Shown: positions 7,714-14,921, numbered from the stretch's first letter. The stretch: DNA of 23,610 nucleotides from Comamonas sp. (GCA_019236485.1 JAFAIY010000004.1:1-23610), one strand, 5' to 3'. Made by a program: numbers and translations. The notes: generated by a model from the letters alone, not told the origin.

Positions 7714-7719
7714 GATAAT
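7714..7719 (+). promoter_or_regulatory. candidate -10 element for leaderless rodA mRNA
   Basis: GATAAT ends 8 nt before the rodA ATG in an otherwise GC-rich region, with no ribosome binding site between. No recognisable -35 lies at 16-18 bp. Confidence 0.45.
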
Positions 7720-7727
7720 TGCGGCCC

Positions 7728-8909
7728 ATGTCTGCCACCGAATTCGACAAACCTTCGTTATTGCAACGCATCATTCCGCTGTTCCGCGGCTTTGATTTCC
7801 TGCTGCTGCTGTTTGTCGCACTGCTGGCCAGCGCCGGCCTGCTGGCCATGTATTCCTCGGGCTTCGACCATGGCACGCGCTTTGTCGATCATGGCCGCAA
7901 TATGCTGATTGCGGCGGGCCTGCTGTTTGTGGTCGCGCAGATTCCTCCCCAGCAGCTGATGAAGGCCGCCGTTCCGCTGTATACCCTGGGCGTGGCGCTG
8001 CTGGTGGCCGTGGCGCTGTTCGGCATTACCAAGAAGGGCGCCACGCGCTGGGTGAATGTGGGCGTGGTGATCCAGCCTTCGGAGCTGCTCAAGATCGCCA
8101 CGCCGCTGATGCTGGCCTGGTGGTTCCAGCGCCGCGAAGGCAATCTGCGCGGCACGGACTTCGCGATCGCCTTCGGCCTGCTCATGGTGCCCGTGGGCCT
8201 GATCATGAAACAGCCCGACCTGGGCACCTCGCTGCTGGTGATGGCGGCCGGCCTGTCGGTGATCTTTTTTGCGGGCCTGCCCTGGAAGCTCATCGTGCCG
8301 CCCGTGGTGCTGGGCGTGATCGGCGTGTTCCTCATCATCTGGTACGAGCCCCAGCTCTGTGCCGACGGCGTGAGCTGGTATTTTCTGCACGATTACCAGC
8401 GTACCCGCGTGTGCACGCTGCTGGACCCCACGCGCGACCCGCTGGGCAAGGGCTTCCACATCATTCAGGGCATGATCGCCATCGGTTCGGGCGGGGTCTG
8501 GGGCAAGGGTTTTATGGCCGGCACCCAGACCCACCTGGAATTCATCCCCGAGCGCACCACCGACTTCATCTTTGCGGCCTATTCCGAAGAGTTCGGCCTG
8601 GTGGGCAATCTCTTCATCATCGTCTGCTTTCTGTTCCTGGTCTGGCGCGGCCTGGCCATTGCCATGCAAGCCAGCTCGCTGTTCGGCCGCCTGATGGCGT
8701 CGGCCGTGGCCATGATCTTCTTCACCTATGCGTTTGTGAACATGGGCATGGTCAGCGGCATCCTGCCCGTGGTGGGCGTGCCTCTGCCCTTCATCAGCTA
8801 TGGCGGAACGGCCATGGTGACGCTGGGTCTGGCGCTGGGAGTGTTGATGTCGGTGTCGCGCGCGCAGCGTCAATTGCCGGGCGGAGACGGACATATTCCC
8901 CACGCCTGA
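7728..8909 (+). CDS. rodA: rod-shape-determining SEDS glycosyltransferase RodA
   Basis: RodA polymerises peptidoglycan glycan strands during cell elongation, working with PBP2 and the MreBCD system in the inner membrane. The 393-residue protein (E. coli 370) has about ten hydrophobic segments and the SEDS signatures. These are HDYQRTRVCTLLDPTRDPLGKGFHIIQGMIAIGSGG in the large periplasmic loop, PERTTDFIFAAYSEEFGLVG with the essential Asp of the TDF motif, and GVPLPFISYGGTAM near the C-terminus. The HDYQR and YHIIQS-like segments distinguish RodA from FtsW. I prefer the ATG at 7728 over a TTG nine bases upstream, because GATAAT ends 8 nt before the ATG. mrdA and mreBCD are not in the window, so rodA stands apart from its usual partners here. 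Confidence 0.95.
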   Translation: MSATEFDKPSLLQRIIPLFRGFDFLLLLFVALLASAGLLAMYSSGFDHGTRFVDHGRNMLIAAGLLFVVAQIPPQQLMKAAVPLYTLGVALLVAVALFGITKKGATRWVNVGVVIQPSELLKIATPLMLAWWFQRREGNLRGTDFAIAFGLLMVPVGLIMKQPDLGTSLLVMAAGLSVIFFAGLPWKLIVPPVVLGVIGVFLIIWYEPQLCADGVSWYFLHDYQRTRVCTLLDPTRDPLGKGFHIIQGMIAIGSGGVWGKGFMAGTQTHLEFIPERTTDFIFAAYSEEFGLVGNLFIIVCFLFLVWRGLAIAMQASSLFGRLMASAVAMIFFTYAFVNMGMVSGILPVVGVPLPFISYGGTAMVTLGLALGVLMSVSRAQRQLPGGDGHIPHA

Positions 8910-9067
8910 TCGCTCCTGCGCTGCAGGGCTGTAAAGGCAGGGGGCGCGGGATATCGATCCATAACGAAGCCGGCGCGCGCAGCGCAATGCCTGCCGGTTT
9001 GCACAGGACTGCTGCGTGGGGCCGGGCCGCCAGCGGCCTAGTGGTCGCGAGGGCATGCAAGCCTCTC

Positions 9068-9073
9068 TACAAT
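9068..9073 (+). promoter_or_regulatory. candidate -10 element for leaderless tldD mRNA
   Basis: TACAAT ends 7 nt before the ATG at 9081 and overlaps an in-frame ATG at 9072. If this is the promoter, transcription would begin at about 9080 and the upstream ATG could not be used. Confidence 0.5.
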
Positions 9074-9080
9074 GCATTCC

Positions 9081-10541
9081 ATGATTTCCCGCGAACCCAC
9101 CATCGAACGCTTGGCCACGGCCCGTCAGTTGCTGCTTGAGCCCTTTGGCCTGGACGAAACCCATCTTGCGCGCGCGCTTGCCGAGATTCGCTCGCACCAG
9201 GTGGACGACGCCGACCTGTACTTCCAGTACACCCGCGCCGAAGGCTGGAGCCTGGAGGAGGGCATAGTCAAGACCGGCTCCTTCTCCATCGACCAGGGCG
9301 TGGGGGTGCGTGCGGTCAGCGGCGAGAAGACGGCATTTGCCTATTCCGACGATATCTCCGAGGCCTCGCTGCTTGATGCGGCGCGCACCGTGCGCTCCAT
9401 CTCTGCGGCCACCCAGTCTCGCCGCGTCAAGGCGGGTGCGCCAAAGATTGCGGCCAGCCGCTCGCTGTATCCGGGTCTGGATCCCATCAGCACGCTGGAC
9501 AGCACGGCCAAGGTCGAGCTGCTGGGCAAGGTGGAAAAGCTGGCCCGCGCCAAGGATCCACGCGTGGTGCAGGTCATGGCGGGTCTCGCCAGCGAATACG
9601 ACGTGGTGCTGGTCGCGCGTGCCGACGGCACGCTGGCCGCCGATGTGCGCCCGCTGGTGCGCCTGTCGGTGACCGTGATCGCCGAACAAAAGGGCCGGCG
9701 CGAAGTCGGCTCGGCCGGTGGCGGCGGCCGCTTCGGTCTGGCCTATTTCAGCGACGAGCAGATCAGCCAGTATGTGGACGAAGCCGTGCATGCGGCTCTG
9801 GTCAACCTCGACTCGCGCCCCGCGCCGGCCGGCGTGATGACCGTGGTGCTGGGCCCAGGCTGGCCCGGTGTGCTGCTGCACGAGGCCGTGGGTCACGGCC
9901 TGGAAGGCGATTTCAACCGCAAGGGCTCGAGCGCCTTCAGCGGCCGCATAGGCCAGCGCGTGGCGGCCAAGGGCGTGACGGTGCTGGACGACGGCACGCT
10001 GGCCGACCGCCGCGGCTCGCTCAATGTGGACGACGAAGGCCATGCCAGCCAGAGCAATGTGCTGATCGAGGACGGCATTCTCAAGGGCTATATCCAGGAC
10101 TCGATGAACGCCCGCCTCATGGGGGTCAAGCCCACGGGCAACGGCCGCCGCGAAAGCTATGCGCACATCCCCATGCCGCGCATGACCAACACCTATATGC
10201 TGGGCGGCGACAAGGATCCGCAGGAAATCATAGGCACCATCAAAAAAGGCCTGTACGCCACCAATTTCGGTGGCGGTCAGGTGGACATCACCAGCGGCAA
10301 GTTCGTGTTCTCGGCCAGCGAAGCCTACTGGGTGGAGAACGGCAAGATCCAGTATCCGGTCAAGGGCGCGACCATCGTGGGCAGCGGCCCCGAGTCGCTC
10401 AAGCACATCAGCATGATCGGCAACGATATGCGTCTGGATTCGGGTGTGGGCACCTGCGGCAAGGAAGGCCAGAGCGTGCCCGTGGGCGTGGGCCAGCCCA
10501 CGCTGCGCATCGACGGCCTGACCGTGGGCGGCACGGCCTGA
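9081..10541 (+). CDS. tldD: metalloprotease TldD
   Basis: TldD forms a zinc protease with TldE/PmbA that degrades unfolded peptides; in E. coli it takes part in microcin B17 maturation and CcdA turnover. The 486-residue protein (E. coli 481) has the HExxxH motif in HEAVGHGLE (H267, E268, H272). The C-terminal TCGKEGQ segment has a cysteine (C459) expected to complete the zinc site. Other conserved blocks include [21 protein letters not shown] and the stretch [21 protein letters not shown] chose the ATG at 9081 rather than 9072 because of the overlapping -10-like hexamer; the difference is three residues. The partner gene is not present. A stem-loop terminator follows at 10579. Confidence 0.95.
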   Translation: MISREPTIERLATARQLLLEPFGLDETHLARALAEIRSHQVDDADLYFQYTRAEGWSLEEGIVKTGSFSIDQGVGVRAVSGEKTAFAYSDDISEASLLDAARTVRSISAATQSRRVKAGAPKIAASRSLYPGLDPISTLDSTAKVELLGKVEKLARAKDPRVVQVMAGLASEYDVVLVARADGTLAADVRPLVRLSVTVIAEQKGRREVGSAGGGGRFGLAYFSDEQISQYVDEAVHAALVNLDSRPAPAGVMTVVLGPGWPGVLLHEAVGHGLEGDFNRKGSSAFSGRIGQRVAAKGVTVLDDGTLADRRGSLNVDDEGHASQSNVLIEDGILKGYIQDSMNARLMGVKPTGNGRRESYAHIPMPRMTNTYMLGGDKDPQEIIGTIKKGLYATNFGGGQVDITSGKFVFSASEAYWVENGKIQYPVKGATIVGSGPESLKHISMIGNDMRLDSGVGTCGKEGQSVPVGVGQPTLRIDGLTVGGTA

Positions 10542-10578
10542 TCCTTTGCGGCAGCGTCCGCTGCGTGCCATTCCCATC

Positions 10579-10618
10579 GGCCCCGGTCTGCATTGCAGGC
10601 CGGGGCCTTGTTGTTTTC
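10579..10618 (+). terminator. intrinsic terminator after tldD
   Basis: GGCCCCGG (10579-10586) pairs with CCGGGGCC (10600-10607), and an inner CTGC/GCAG pair extends the stem. It is followed by TTGTTGTTTT. It lies about 40 bp past the tldD stop. Confidence 0.75.
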
Positions 10619-10678
10619 GCAGGTGCAGGCCGGCCGCGGCACAGCCGCCGAAAGGGTTTTGTGGACGGCTTCGAAGTC

Positions 10679-10800
10679 GAATTCAATGAATATTTGAATT
10701 GCGCCTTAAAACTGCATGAATAACGGATTTTCCTTCATTGAATTCAATAAAATTCTTTGAAATTTAAAAATTTGCAAAAATATTGCAAATCAAATCAATG
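10679..10800. promoter_or_regulatory. AT-rich regulatory island with two inverted repeats
   Basis: This stretch is far richer in A and T than anything around it. It holds a perfect 12-bp inverted repeat, GAATTCAATGAA (10679-10690) and TTCATTGAATTC (10734-10745), separated by 43 bp. It also holds a perfect 8-bp inverted repeat, ATTTGCAA (10770-10777) and TTGCAAAT (10783-10790), with a 5-bp spacer, a size typical of a dimeric regulator's operator. It lies between the tldD terminator and the promoter of the DAHP synthase leader. No ORF with coding character is seen in it. Binding protein unknown. Confidence 0.5.
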
Positions 10801-10865
10801 TAGGTTCTCGAGGCTTTCAGAGGGAAGGCCCGCTTTTGCCGGGAGGCCGTCCCCGGGCGTCCATG

Positions 10866-10893
10866 TTGCAATGCGCAATGGCTGTGCTACATT
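10866..10893 (+). promoter_or_regulatory. promoter of the DAHP synthase leader
   Basis: TTGCAA (10866-10871) and TACATT (10888-10893) are spaced by 16 bp, a plausible sigma-70 promoter. Transcription would start around 10900-10901, at or next to the leader-peptide ATG. Confidence 0.6.
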
Positions 10894-10900
10894 GAAAGAC

Positions 10901-10963
10901 ATGCAAACGCAACGCGCTTATTTCTTTTACTTTTGGTTCTCGCCCCCGGCGGCTGAGAGGTAA
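10901..10963 (+). CDS. aromatic leader peptide of the DAHP synthase gene (attenuation)
   Basis: This is a 20-codon ORF. Codons 7-13 encode Tyr-Phe-Phe-Tyr-Phe-Trp-Phe, seven aromatic residues in a row; the peptide then reads SPPAAER and stops with TAA. Such a run by chance in a GC-rich genome is very unlikely, and the placement fits a classical leader peptide: promoter directly upstream, intrinsic terminator 30 bp after the stop, and the DAHP synthase gene beyond. Expected role: a ribosome stalled for lack of charged Tyr, Phe or Trp tRNA leaves 10947-10961 free to form the antiterminator, giving read-through. A ribosome reaching the stop codon covers that region and allows termination. The start overlaps the predicted transcription start, so the peptide may be translated from a leaderless message. 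An in-frame upstream extension exists but lies before the promoter. Confidence 0.85.
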   Translation: MQTQRAYFFYFWFSPPAAER

Positions 10964-11001
10964 ACGCGCGCACCCTGCAAACACCTCCCAAAGAACCGCC
11001 G
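10947..11001 (+). promoter_or_regulatory. predicted antiterminator of the attenuator
   Basis: CGGCGG (10947-10952), inside the last codons of the leader ORF, is complementary to CCGCCG (10996-11001), the terminator's 5' arm. Inside that pair, GAGGT (10957-10961) is complementary to ACCTC (10983-10987). Both helices can form together and exclude the terminator. A smaller hairpin in the leader ORF (CTCGCC 10939-10944 with GGC and GAG, 10951-10957) could act as a competing structure. Confidence 0.7.
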
Positions 11002-11028
11002 AAGCTGCAAAGCCCGGCGGTTTTTTTT
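10994..11028 (+). terminator. attenuator terminator upstream of the DAHP synthase gene
   Basis: AACCGCCG (10994-11001) pairs perfectly with CGGCGGTT (11015-11022). An inner GCT/AGC helix is capped by a GCAA tetraloop (11007-11010), and eight T residues follow (11021-11028). It lies between the leader stop and the DAHP synthase ATG at 11088, so it can only act on the leader transcript. Confidence 0.85.
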
Positions 11029-11087
11029 CACCCCTACGTTTCAGCTACCCCGGTTTTCATCGATCAACGACCTCACGAAAGATTGCC

Positions 11088-12245
11088 ATGACTGCTCTGA
11101 ACACTTCCTCCGCCGATTCCTGGTATCGCTCCGGCTCTCCCAAAACAGGCCAGACCGACGACGCACGCATCAAGGAAATCACAGTGTTACCCCCTCCAGA
11201 GCATCTCATCCGCTTCTTCCCGATTCGCGGCACGGCCGTGGAGACCCTGATCAGCGACACCCGCCGCAGCATCCACAACATCATGCGCGCCCAGGATGAC
11301 CGCCTGCTGGTCATCGTGGGTCCCTGCTCCATCCACGATCCGGCCGCTGCTCTGGAATACGCGCGCCGCCTGGCCGTGGTGCGCGAGCAGTACAAGGACA
11401 CGCTGGAAGTGGTGATGCGCGTCTACTTCGAAAAGCCGCGCACCACCGTGGGCTGGAAGGGGCTGATCAACGACCCCTACCTGGACCAGAGCTACCGCAT
11501 CGACGAAGGCCTGCGCATCGCGCGCCAGCTGCTGATAGACATCAACCGCCTGGGCGTGCCGGCGGCCAGCGAGTTCCTCGACGTGATCTCGCCCCAGTAC
11601 ATCGGCGATCTGATCAGCTGGGGCGCCATCGGAGCCCGCACCACCGAAAGCCAGGTGCACCGCGAGCTGGCCTCGGGCATCTCGGCGCCCATCGGCTTCA
11701 AGAACGGTACCGACGGCAATATCCGCATCGCCACTGACGCCATCCAGTCGGCCAGCCGCGGCCACCACTTCCTGTCGGTGCACAAGAACGGCCAGGTCGC
11801 CATCGTGCACACGGGCGGCAACCAGGACTGCCATGTGATTCTGCGCGGCGGCAAGACGCCCAACTACGATGCCAAGCATGTGGCCGCCGCCTGCGAGGAT
11901 CTGGCTGCCGCGGGCCTGACGCCGTCGCTGATGGTGGACTGCAGCCATGCCAACAGCAGCAAGCAGCATGAGCGCCAGAAAGATGTGGCGCGCGATATCG
12001 CCGGCCAGATCGCCGCGGGCTCGAACAGCGTGTTCGGCGTGATGATCGAAGGCCATCTGGTGGGCGGTGCCCAGAAGTTCACGCCGGGCAAGGACGAGGT
12101 CTGCAAACTGACCTATGGTCAGAGCATCACCGATGCCTGCCTGGGCTGGGAAGATTCGCTGGCAACGCTGGAGGAGCTTTCCCAGGCAGTGCGCCAGCGC
12201 CGCGAGGTCGTTGTGGCTGGCCAGGAGGCTGCCGTCGCAGTCTGA
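11088..12245 (+). CDS. 3-deoxy-7-phosphoheptulonate (DAHP) synthase, class I
   Basis: DAHP synthase joins phosphoenolpyruvate and erythrose 4-phosphate, the first and flow-controlling step of the shikimate pathway. The 385-residue protein is of the AroF/AroG/AroH type. It has LLVIVGPCSIHDP with the metal-binding Cys (C80), RVYFEKPRTTVGWKGLINDP, GAIGARTTESQVHRELASG, SHANSSKQ with the metal His, GVMIEGHLVGG and ITDACLGWED. It is longer than E. coli AroG (350) by an N-terminal extension of about 20 residues and a C-terminal tail. Which aromatic acid inhibits it cannot be read with confidence, so no symbol is given. It is apparently monocistronic: leader and attenuator upstream, terminator downstream. 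The ribosome binding site is weak. Confidence 0.95.
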   Translation: MTALNTSSADSWYRSGSPKTGQTDDARIKEITVLPPPEHLIRFFPIRGTAVETLISDTRRSIHNIMRAQDDRLLVIVGPCSIHDPAAALEYARRLAVVREQYKDTLEVVMRVYFEKPRTTVGWKGLINDPYLDQSYRIDEGLRIARQLLIDINRLGVPAASEFLDVISPQYIGDLISWGAIGARTTESQVHRELASGISAPIGFKNGTDGNIRIATDAIQSASRGHHFLSVHKNGQVAIVHTGGNQDCHVILRGGKTPNYDAKHVAAACEDLAAAGLTPSLMVDCSHANSSKQHERQKDVARDIAGQIAAGSNSVFGVMIEGHLVGGAQKFTPGKDEVCKLTYGQSITDACLGWEDSLATLEELSQAVRQRREVVVAGQEAAVAV

Positions 12246-12259
12246 GCGCCGTGCCCATA

Positions 12260-12289
12260 AAAAAACAGGTCATATATGACCTGTTTTTT
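12260..12289. terminator. bidirectional terminator between the DAHP synthase and YqcC-like genes
   Basis: ACAGGTCATATATGACCTGT is a perfect 20-base palindrome flanked by an A run and a T run. It serves the convergent genes on both sides. Confidence 0.85.
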
Positions 12290-12302
12290 GGGGCTCTGAG
12301 GC

Positions 12303-12674
12303 TTAAGAAGCCTCGTCCGGTTCCGGATGAGGGGTCATATCGCAGCCGTTGAGCGTGGCGTCGATGCGGTTGATGAGCCGCAGCAGCTGGCGCTTGTCGA
12401 AGTCGTTGCGCTTTTCCCACTCATGCTCGGCCAGTGGATGGATATGGCTCTGGTGGGGCAAGCTGCCCTTGGCATCGATCAGCGCCTGCAGACGCGGAAT
12501 AAACACCCATTGCAGCCACTCGTGCAGCTGCAGCGTGTCGTACATAAAGGGAACGGTGGATTCCAGAGCCTTGGGCGAGGGCGCGGTGGCAGACCAGAGT
12601 TGCTGGGCCTGCAGTTCGGCCTGCAGCTGCTGCAGATGCTCGCGCAGTTCTTTGTGGATGATGTCGGCGGTCAT
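12303..12674 (-). CDS. YqcC-family protein (DUF446)
   Basis: The 123-residue protein resembles E. coli YqcC (about 109 residues), which has no established biochemical role. Family-like features are the helical N-terminus with repeated Leu/Gln (LREHLQQLQAELQAQQLW), the FMYDTLQLHEWLQWVFIPRLQALI segment and an ending around DFDKRQLLRLINRIDATLNG. No signal peptide or membrane segment is present, so it is likely a small helical cytoplasmic protein. The ATG at 12674 has an AGGA about 9 nt upstream. The gene stands alone, convergent with the DAHP synthase gene; the E. coli neighbour truC is not here. Confidence is good for the family, low for any function. Confidence 0.8.
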   Translation of the reverse strand: MTADIIHKELREHLQQLQAELQAQQLWSATAPSPKALESTVPFMYDTLQLHEWLQWVFIPRLQALIDAKGSLPHQSHIHPLAEHEWEKRNDFDKRQLLRLINRIDATLNGCDMTPHPEPDEAS

Positions 12675-13025
12675 GGTTGGGAAATCCTGAAGGCGCTTGC
12701 AGCCTTTGCCGCAAAGTCATGAATTGTATGTAAGCCCGTTTGCTGCGACTTCAAGAGCGGATTGCCGATTGGCGCCGGGCTTGAAATAGGTGGCTCTGCC
12801 CATATATAAGGCAAATGTCCGCGCTGGATGCCATTGAAGCTTGCAAAACTGGCACTGCGGCATGACACTTTTTCATATCTGCCCTGATGCCTGACAAGTC
12901 TGCTAGGGCCTTATGGGCCATTGCTGTTTGCCGGCGTCAGCTTGAAGCATTTCCCGTCCTGCAGCCACCATTAAGCTGTGGCCATGACAACGACTGGCGC
13001 AAAGCGCCATGAAGCGAGGAGAACT
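12675..13025. other. intergenic region with no recognised gene
   Basis: About 350 bp between divergent genes. I see no convincing ORF or tRNA. An inverted repeat AAGCCCG (12732-12738) and CGGGCTT (12776-12782) and a TATATAA string near 12803 are present, but nothing ties them to a function. Promoters for both flanking genes should lie here but none stands out. Confidence 0.5.
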
Positions 13026-13343
13026 ATGCGTAGTGAAGTGATTGTGGTTTTGGATGCCGACCGTGAATATCGGGTGGACACCCAGTCCCTGTCGTCGGTG
13101 AGTTCGGACGAAGGCCGTCGCTGGCTGGATCAGCAATTTGTGGCGCTGGACTGTGAGCCTCTGCGTGCCACGGGCAAGGTGCTGCTGGCCGACAAGCTGG
13201 TGGTGGTGGCGCGTGAAGCGCGCAGCCGCCCCGAGCTGTTTGGCAGCCAGGACTGGCTCAACAGCTATGCGGTGGCCGCCCAGGCCGTGCTGTCCAAGCC
13301 GCTGATCCGCGTGGATGTGCCGGCGATGTCTATAAGTTATTGA
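13026..13343 (+). CDS. small conserved-looking protein of unknown function
   Basis: The 105-residue ORF begins MRSEVIVVLDADREYRVDTQSL and ends PLIRVDVPAMSISY. The ATG at 13026 is chosen because AGGAG (13017-13021) lies 4 bp upstream; an in-frame ATG at 12984 would include that ribosome binding site in coding sequence. There is no signal peptide, membrane segment or cysteine cluster. The composition is that of a soluble alpha/beta protein with an N-terminal beta strand (SEVIVVLDA). I do not recognise the family. It is transcribed alone; its TGA stop abuts a dispersed element, and a shared terminator separates it from the convergent mpl gene. Codon usage matches its neighbours, so it looks native. 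Confidence 0.7.
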   Translation: MRSEVIVVLDADREYRVDTQSLSSVSSDEGRRWLDQQFVALDCEPLRATGKVLLADKLVVVAREARSRPELFGSQDWLNSYAVAAQAVLSKPLIRVDVPAMSISY

Positions 13344-13440
13344 GACCCCCCGAGCGGCTGTGCCGCTTCCCCCTGAAAGTGGGACGACACCCTCGGTGCG
13401 GGGCGGTGCGGCCGGCATAGGCCCTTCCTCGGTGTCTCTG
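13341..13440 (+). repeat. GC-rich dispersed intergenic element, copy 2, starting at a stop codon
   Basis: It begins at the TGA of the preceding gene (TGAGACCCCCCGAGCGGC) and continues TGTGCCGCTTCCCCCTG, then AGTGGGACGAC, CTCGGTGCGGGGCGG and TAGGCCCTTCCTCGG. The order of landmarks matches copy 1 at 3738-3854, and both have the same orientation relative to the upstream gene. Confidence 0.55.
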
Positions 13441-13474
13441 AAGTGGAGCGTGCCAGTTTTGAGGATCGCTGATG

Positions 13475-13501
13475 AAAATGCCCGCTTTTGGCGGGCATTT
13501 T
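13475..13501. terminator. bidirectional terminator between the unknown gene and mpl
   Basis: AAAATGCCCGC and GCGGGCATTTT form a perfect 11-bp stem around TTTTG. It ends two bases before the mpl stop, serving convergent genes. Confidence 0.85.
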
Positions 13502-13502
13502 G

Positions 13503-14921
13503 TTATTTCAGGGCTTCTAGCAGCTTGGCATGAATGCCGCCAAAGCCGCCATTGCTCATGCAGACGATATGGTCGCCGGGGCGGGCGGAGGCGGCGATCT
13601 GGGCGATCAGTGCCTCGATATTGCCAGCCACCTGGGCGCGTTTGCCGGCTCCCACGCCCATGGGGGCCAGGGCTTCGGCGGCATCCCAGTCCAGGCCCGC
13701 GGTATGGCAGAAGGCCAGATCGGCGTTTTCCAGCGACCAGGGCAGCTGGCTCTTCATGGTGCCCAGCTTCATGGTGTTGCTGCGCGGCTCGAAGACGGCC
13801 AGGATGCGGGCGTCCGGCCCCAGCTTGCGGCGCAGGCCGTCCAGCGTGGTGCGTATGGCCGTGGGGTGATGGGCAAAGTCGTCATAGACCTCGATGCCGT
13901 TCACGGTGCCGCGCAGTTCCATGCGGCGCTTGACGTTCTGAAAGCGCGACAGGGCTTCGCAGGCGACTTCGGCGCTCACGCCCAGATGGTCGGCCGCCGC
14001 AATCGCGGCCAGCGCATTGAGCTGGTTGTGCACGCCGGTCAGCGACCAGCTCAGGCGTGCCACCTTTCGGCCGTGGCGCAGCACCTCGAAGTCACTGGGG
14101 TCACCTTCGGCGCTGAAGTCGCTGACGGCAGCGCCAAAGCTGCGCACCTCGCTCCAGCAGCCCTGGCCCAGCACACGGGCCAGGCTTTCTTCGAGGCCAT
14201 TGCTCACCACGCGGCCGGTCGAGGGCACGGTACGCACCAGATGGTGGAACTGGCGCTCAATGGCTGCCAGATCGTCGAAGATGTCGGCGTGATCGAACTC
14301 CAGATTGTTGAGCACGGCCGTGCGCGGACGGTAGTGCACAAACTTGCTGCGCTTGTCGAAGAAGGCCGTGTCGTATTCATCGGCCTCGATCACGAATACA
14401 GGCTCCTCGCCGGCCGGGCCGGGGCCGCTGACGGGGCGCTTCGGGGCGCCCAGGCGCGCGGAGATGCCGAAGTCCAGCGGCACACCGCCAACCAGAAAGC
14501 CGGGTTGCAGGCCCGCGCATTCCAGCACCCAGGTCAGCATCGAGGTGGTGGTGGTCTTGCCATGCGTGCCGGCCACGGCCAGCACATGGCGACCGCGCAG
14601 CACATGCTCGGCCAGCCACTGGGGGCCGCTGGTATAGGGGGCGCCGGCATCGAGGATCGCTTCCATCAGCGGGAACTTGGGCGAGCCGTCCTCGAGCCGC
14701 TTGCGGCTGACCACATTGCCGATCACGTACATATCGGGCTTGAGGGCGATCTGATCGGCGCCATAGCCCTCGATCAGCTCGATACCCAGCTCGCGCAGCT
14801 GATCGCTCATAGGCGGGTAGACGCCCGAGTCGCAACCCGTGACCCTGTGACCGGCCTCACGTGCCAAAGCGGCCAGGCCCCCCATAAAGGTGCCGCAAAT
14901 GCCCAGAATATGTATGTGCAT
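13503..14921 (-). CDS. mpl: UDP-N-acetylmuramate:L-Ala-gamma-D-Glu-meso-DAP ligase Mpl
   Basis: Mpl reattaches the tripeptide released from old peptidoglycan to UDP-MurNAc, recycling wall material in the cytoplasm. The 472-residue protein (E. coli 457) belongs to the Mur ligase family. It begins MHIHILGICGTFMGGLA, has the ATP loop AGTHGKTTTTSML and the EADEYDTAFFDKRSKFVHYRP segment that separates Mpl from MurC, then NNLEFDHADIF and YDDFAHHPTA. The ATG at 14921 sits exactly at the family N-terminus; an upstream in-frame start would add nine residues. There is no Shine-Dalgarno sequence: TAGAAT on this strand ends 8 nt before the ATG. The gene stands alone, divergent from the next gene. Confidence 0.96.
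   Translation of the reverse strand: MHIHILGICGTFMGGLAALAREAGHRVTGCDSGVYPPMSDQLRELGIELIEGYGADQIALKPDMYVIGNVVSRKRLEDGSPKFPLMEAILDAGAPYTSGPQWLAEHVLRGRHVLAVAGTHGKTTTTSMLTWVLECAGLQPGFLVGGVPLDFGISARLGAPKRPVSGPGPAGEEPVFVIEADEYDTAFFDKRSKFVHYRPRTAVLNNLEFDHADIFDDLAAIERQFHHLVRTVPSTGRVVSNGLEESLARVLGQGCWSEVRSFGAAVSDFSAEGDPSDFEVLRHGRKVARLSWSLTGVHNQLNALAAIAAADHLGVSAEVACEALSRFQNVKRRMELRGTVNGIEVYDDFAHHPTAIRTTLDGLRRKLGPDARILAVFEPRSNTMKLGTMKSQLPWSLENADLAFCHTAGLDWDAAEALAPMGVGAGKRAQVAGNIEALIAQIAASARPGDHIVCMSNGGFGGIHAKLLEALK

Noticed and set aside
7758..10577. Very long minus-strand frame opposite rodA and tldD (939 codons)
   Set aside because: It is antisense to two well-identified genes. Its His/Ala/Gly/Arg-rich composition is what GC-rich codon bias produces on the opposite strand, and no family is recognisable.
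10757..10963. 68-codon frame extending the aromatic leader ORF upstream
   Set aside because: Its first 48 codons cover the AT-rich island and the promoter. The transcript should start near 10900, so only the last 20 codons can be translated.
12671..12868. 65-codon minus-strand frame upstream of the YqcC-like gene
   Set aside because: Overlaps the YqcC-like gene's start region, has no ribosome binding site and no coding character.
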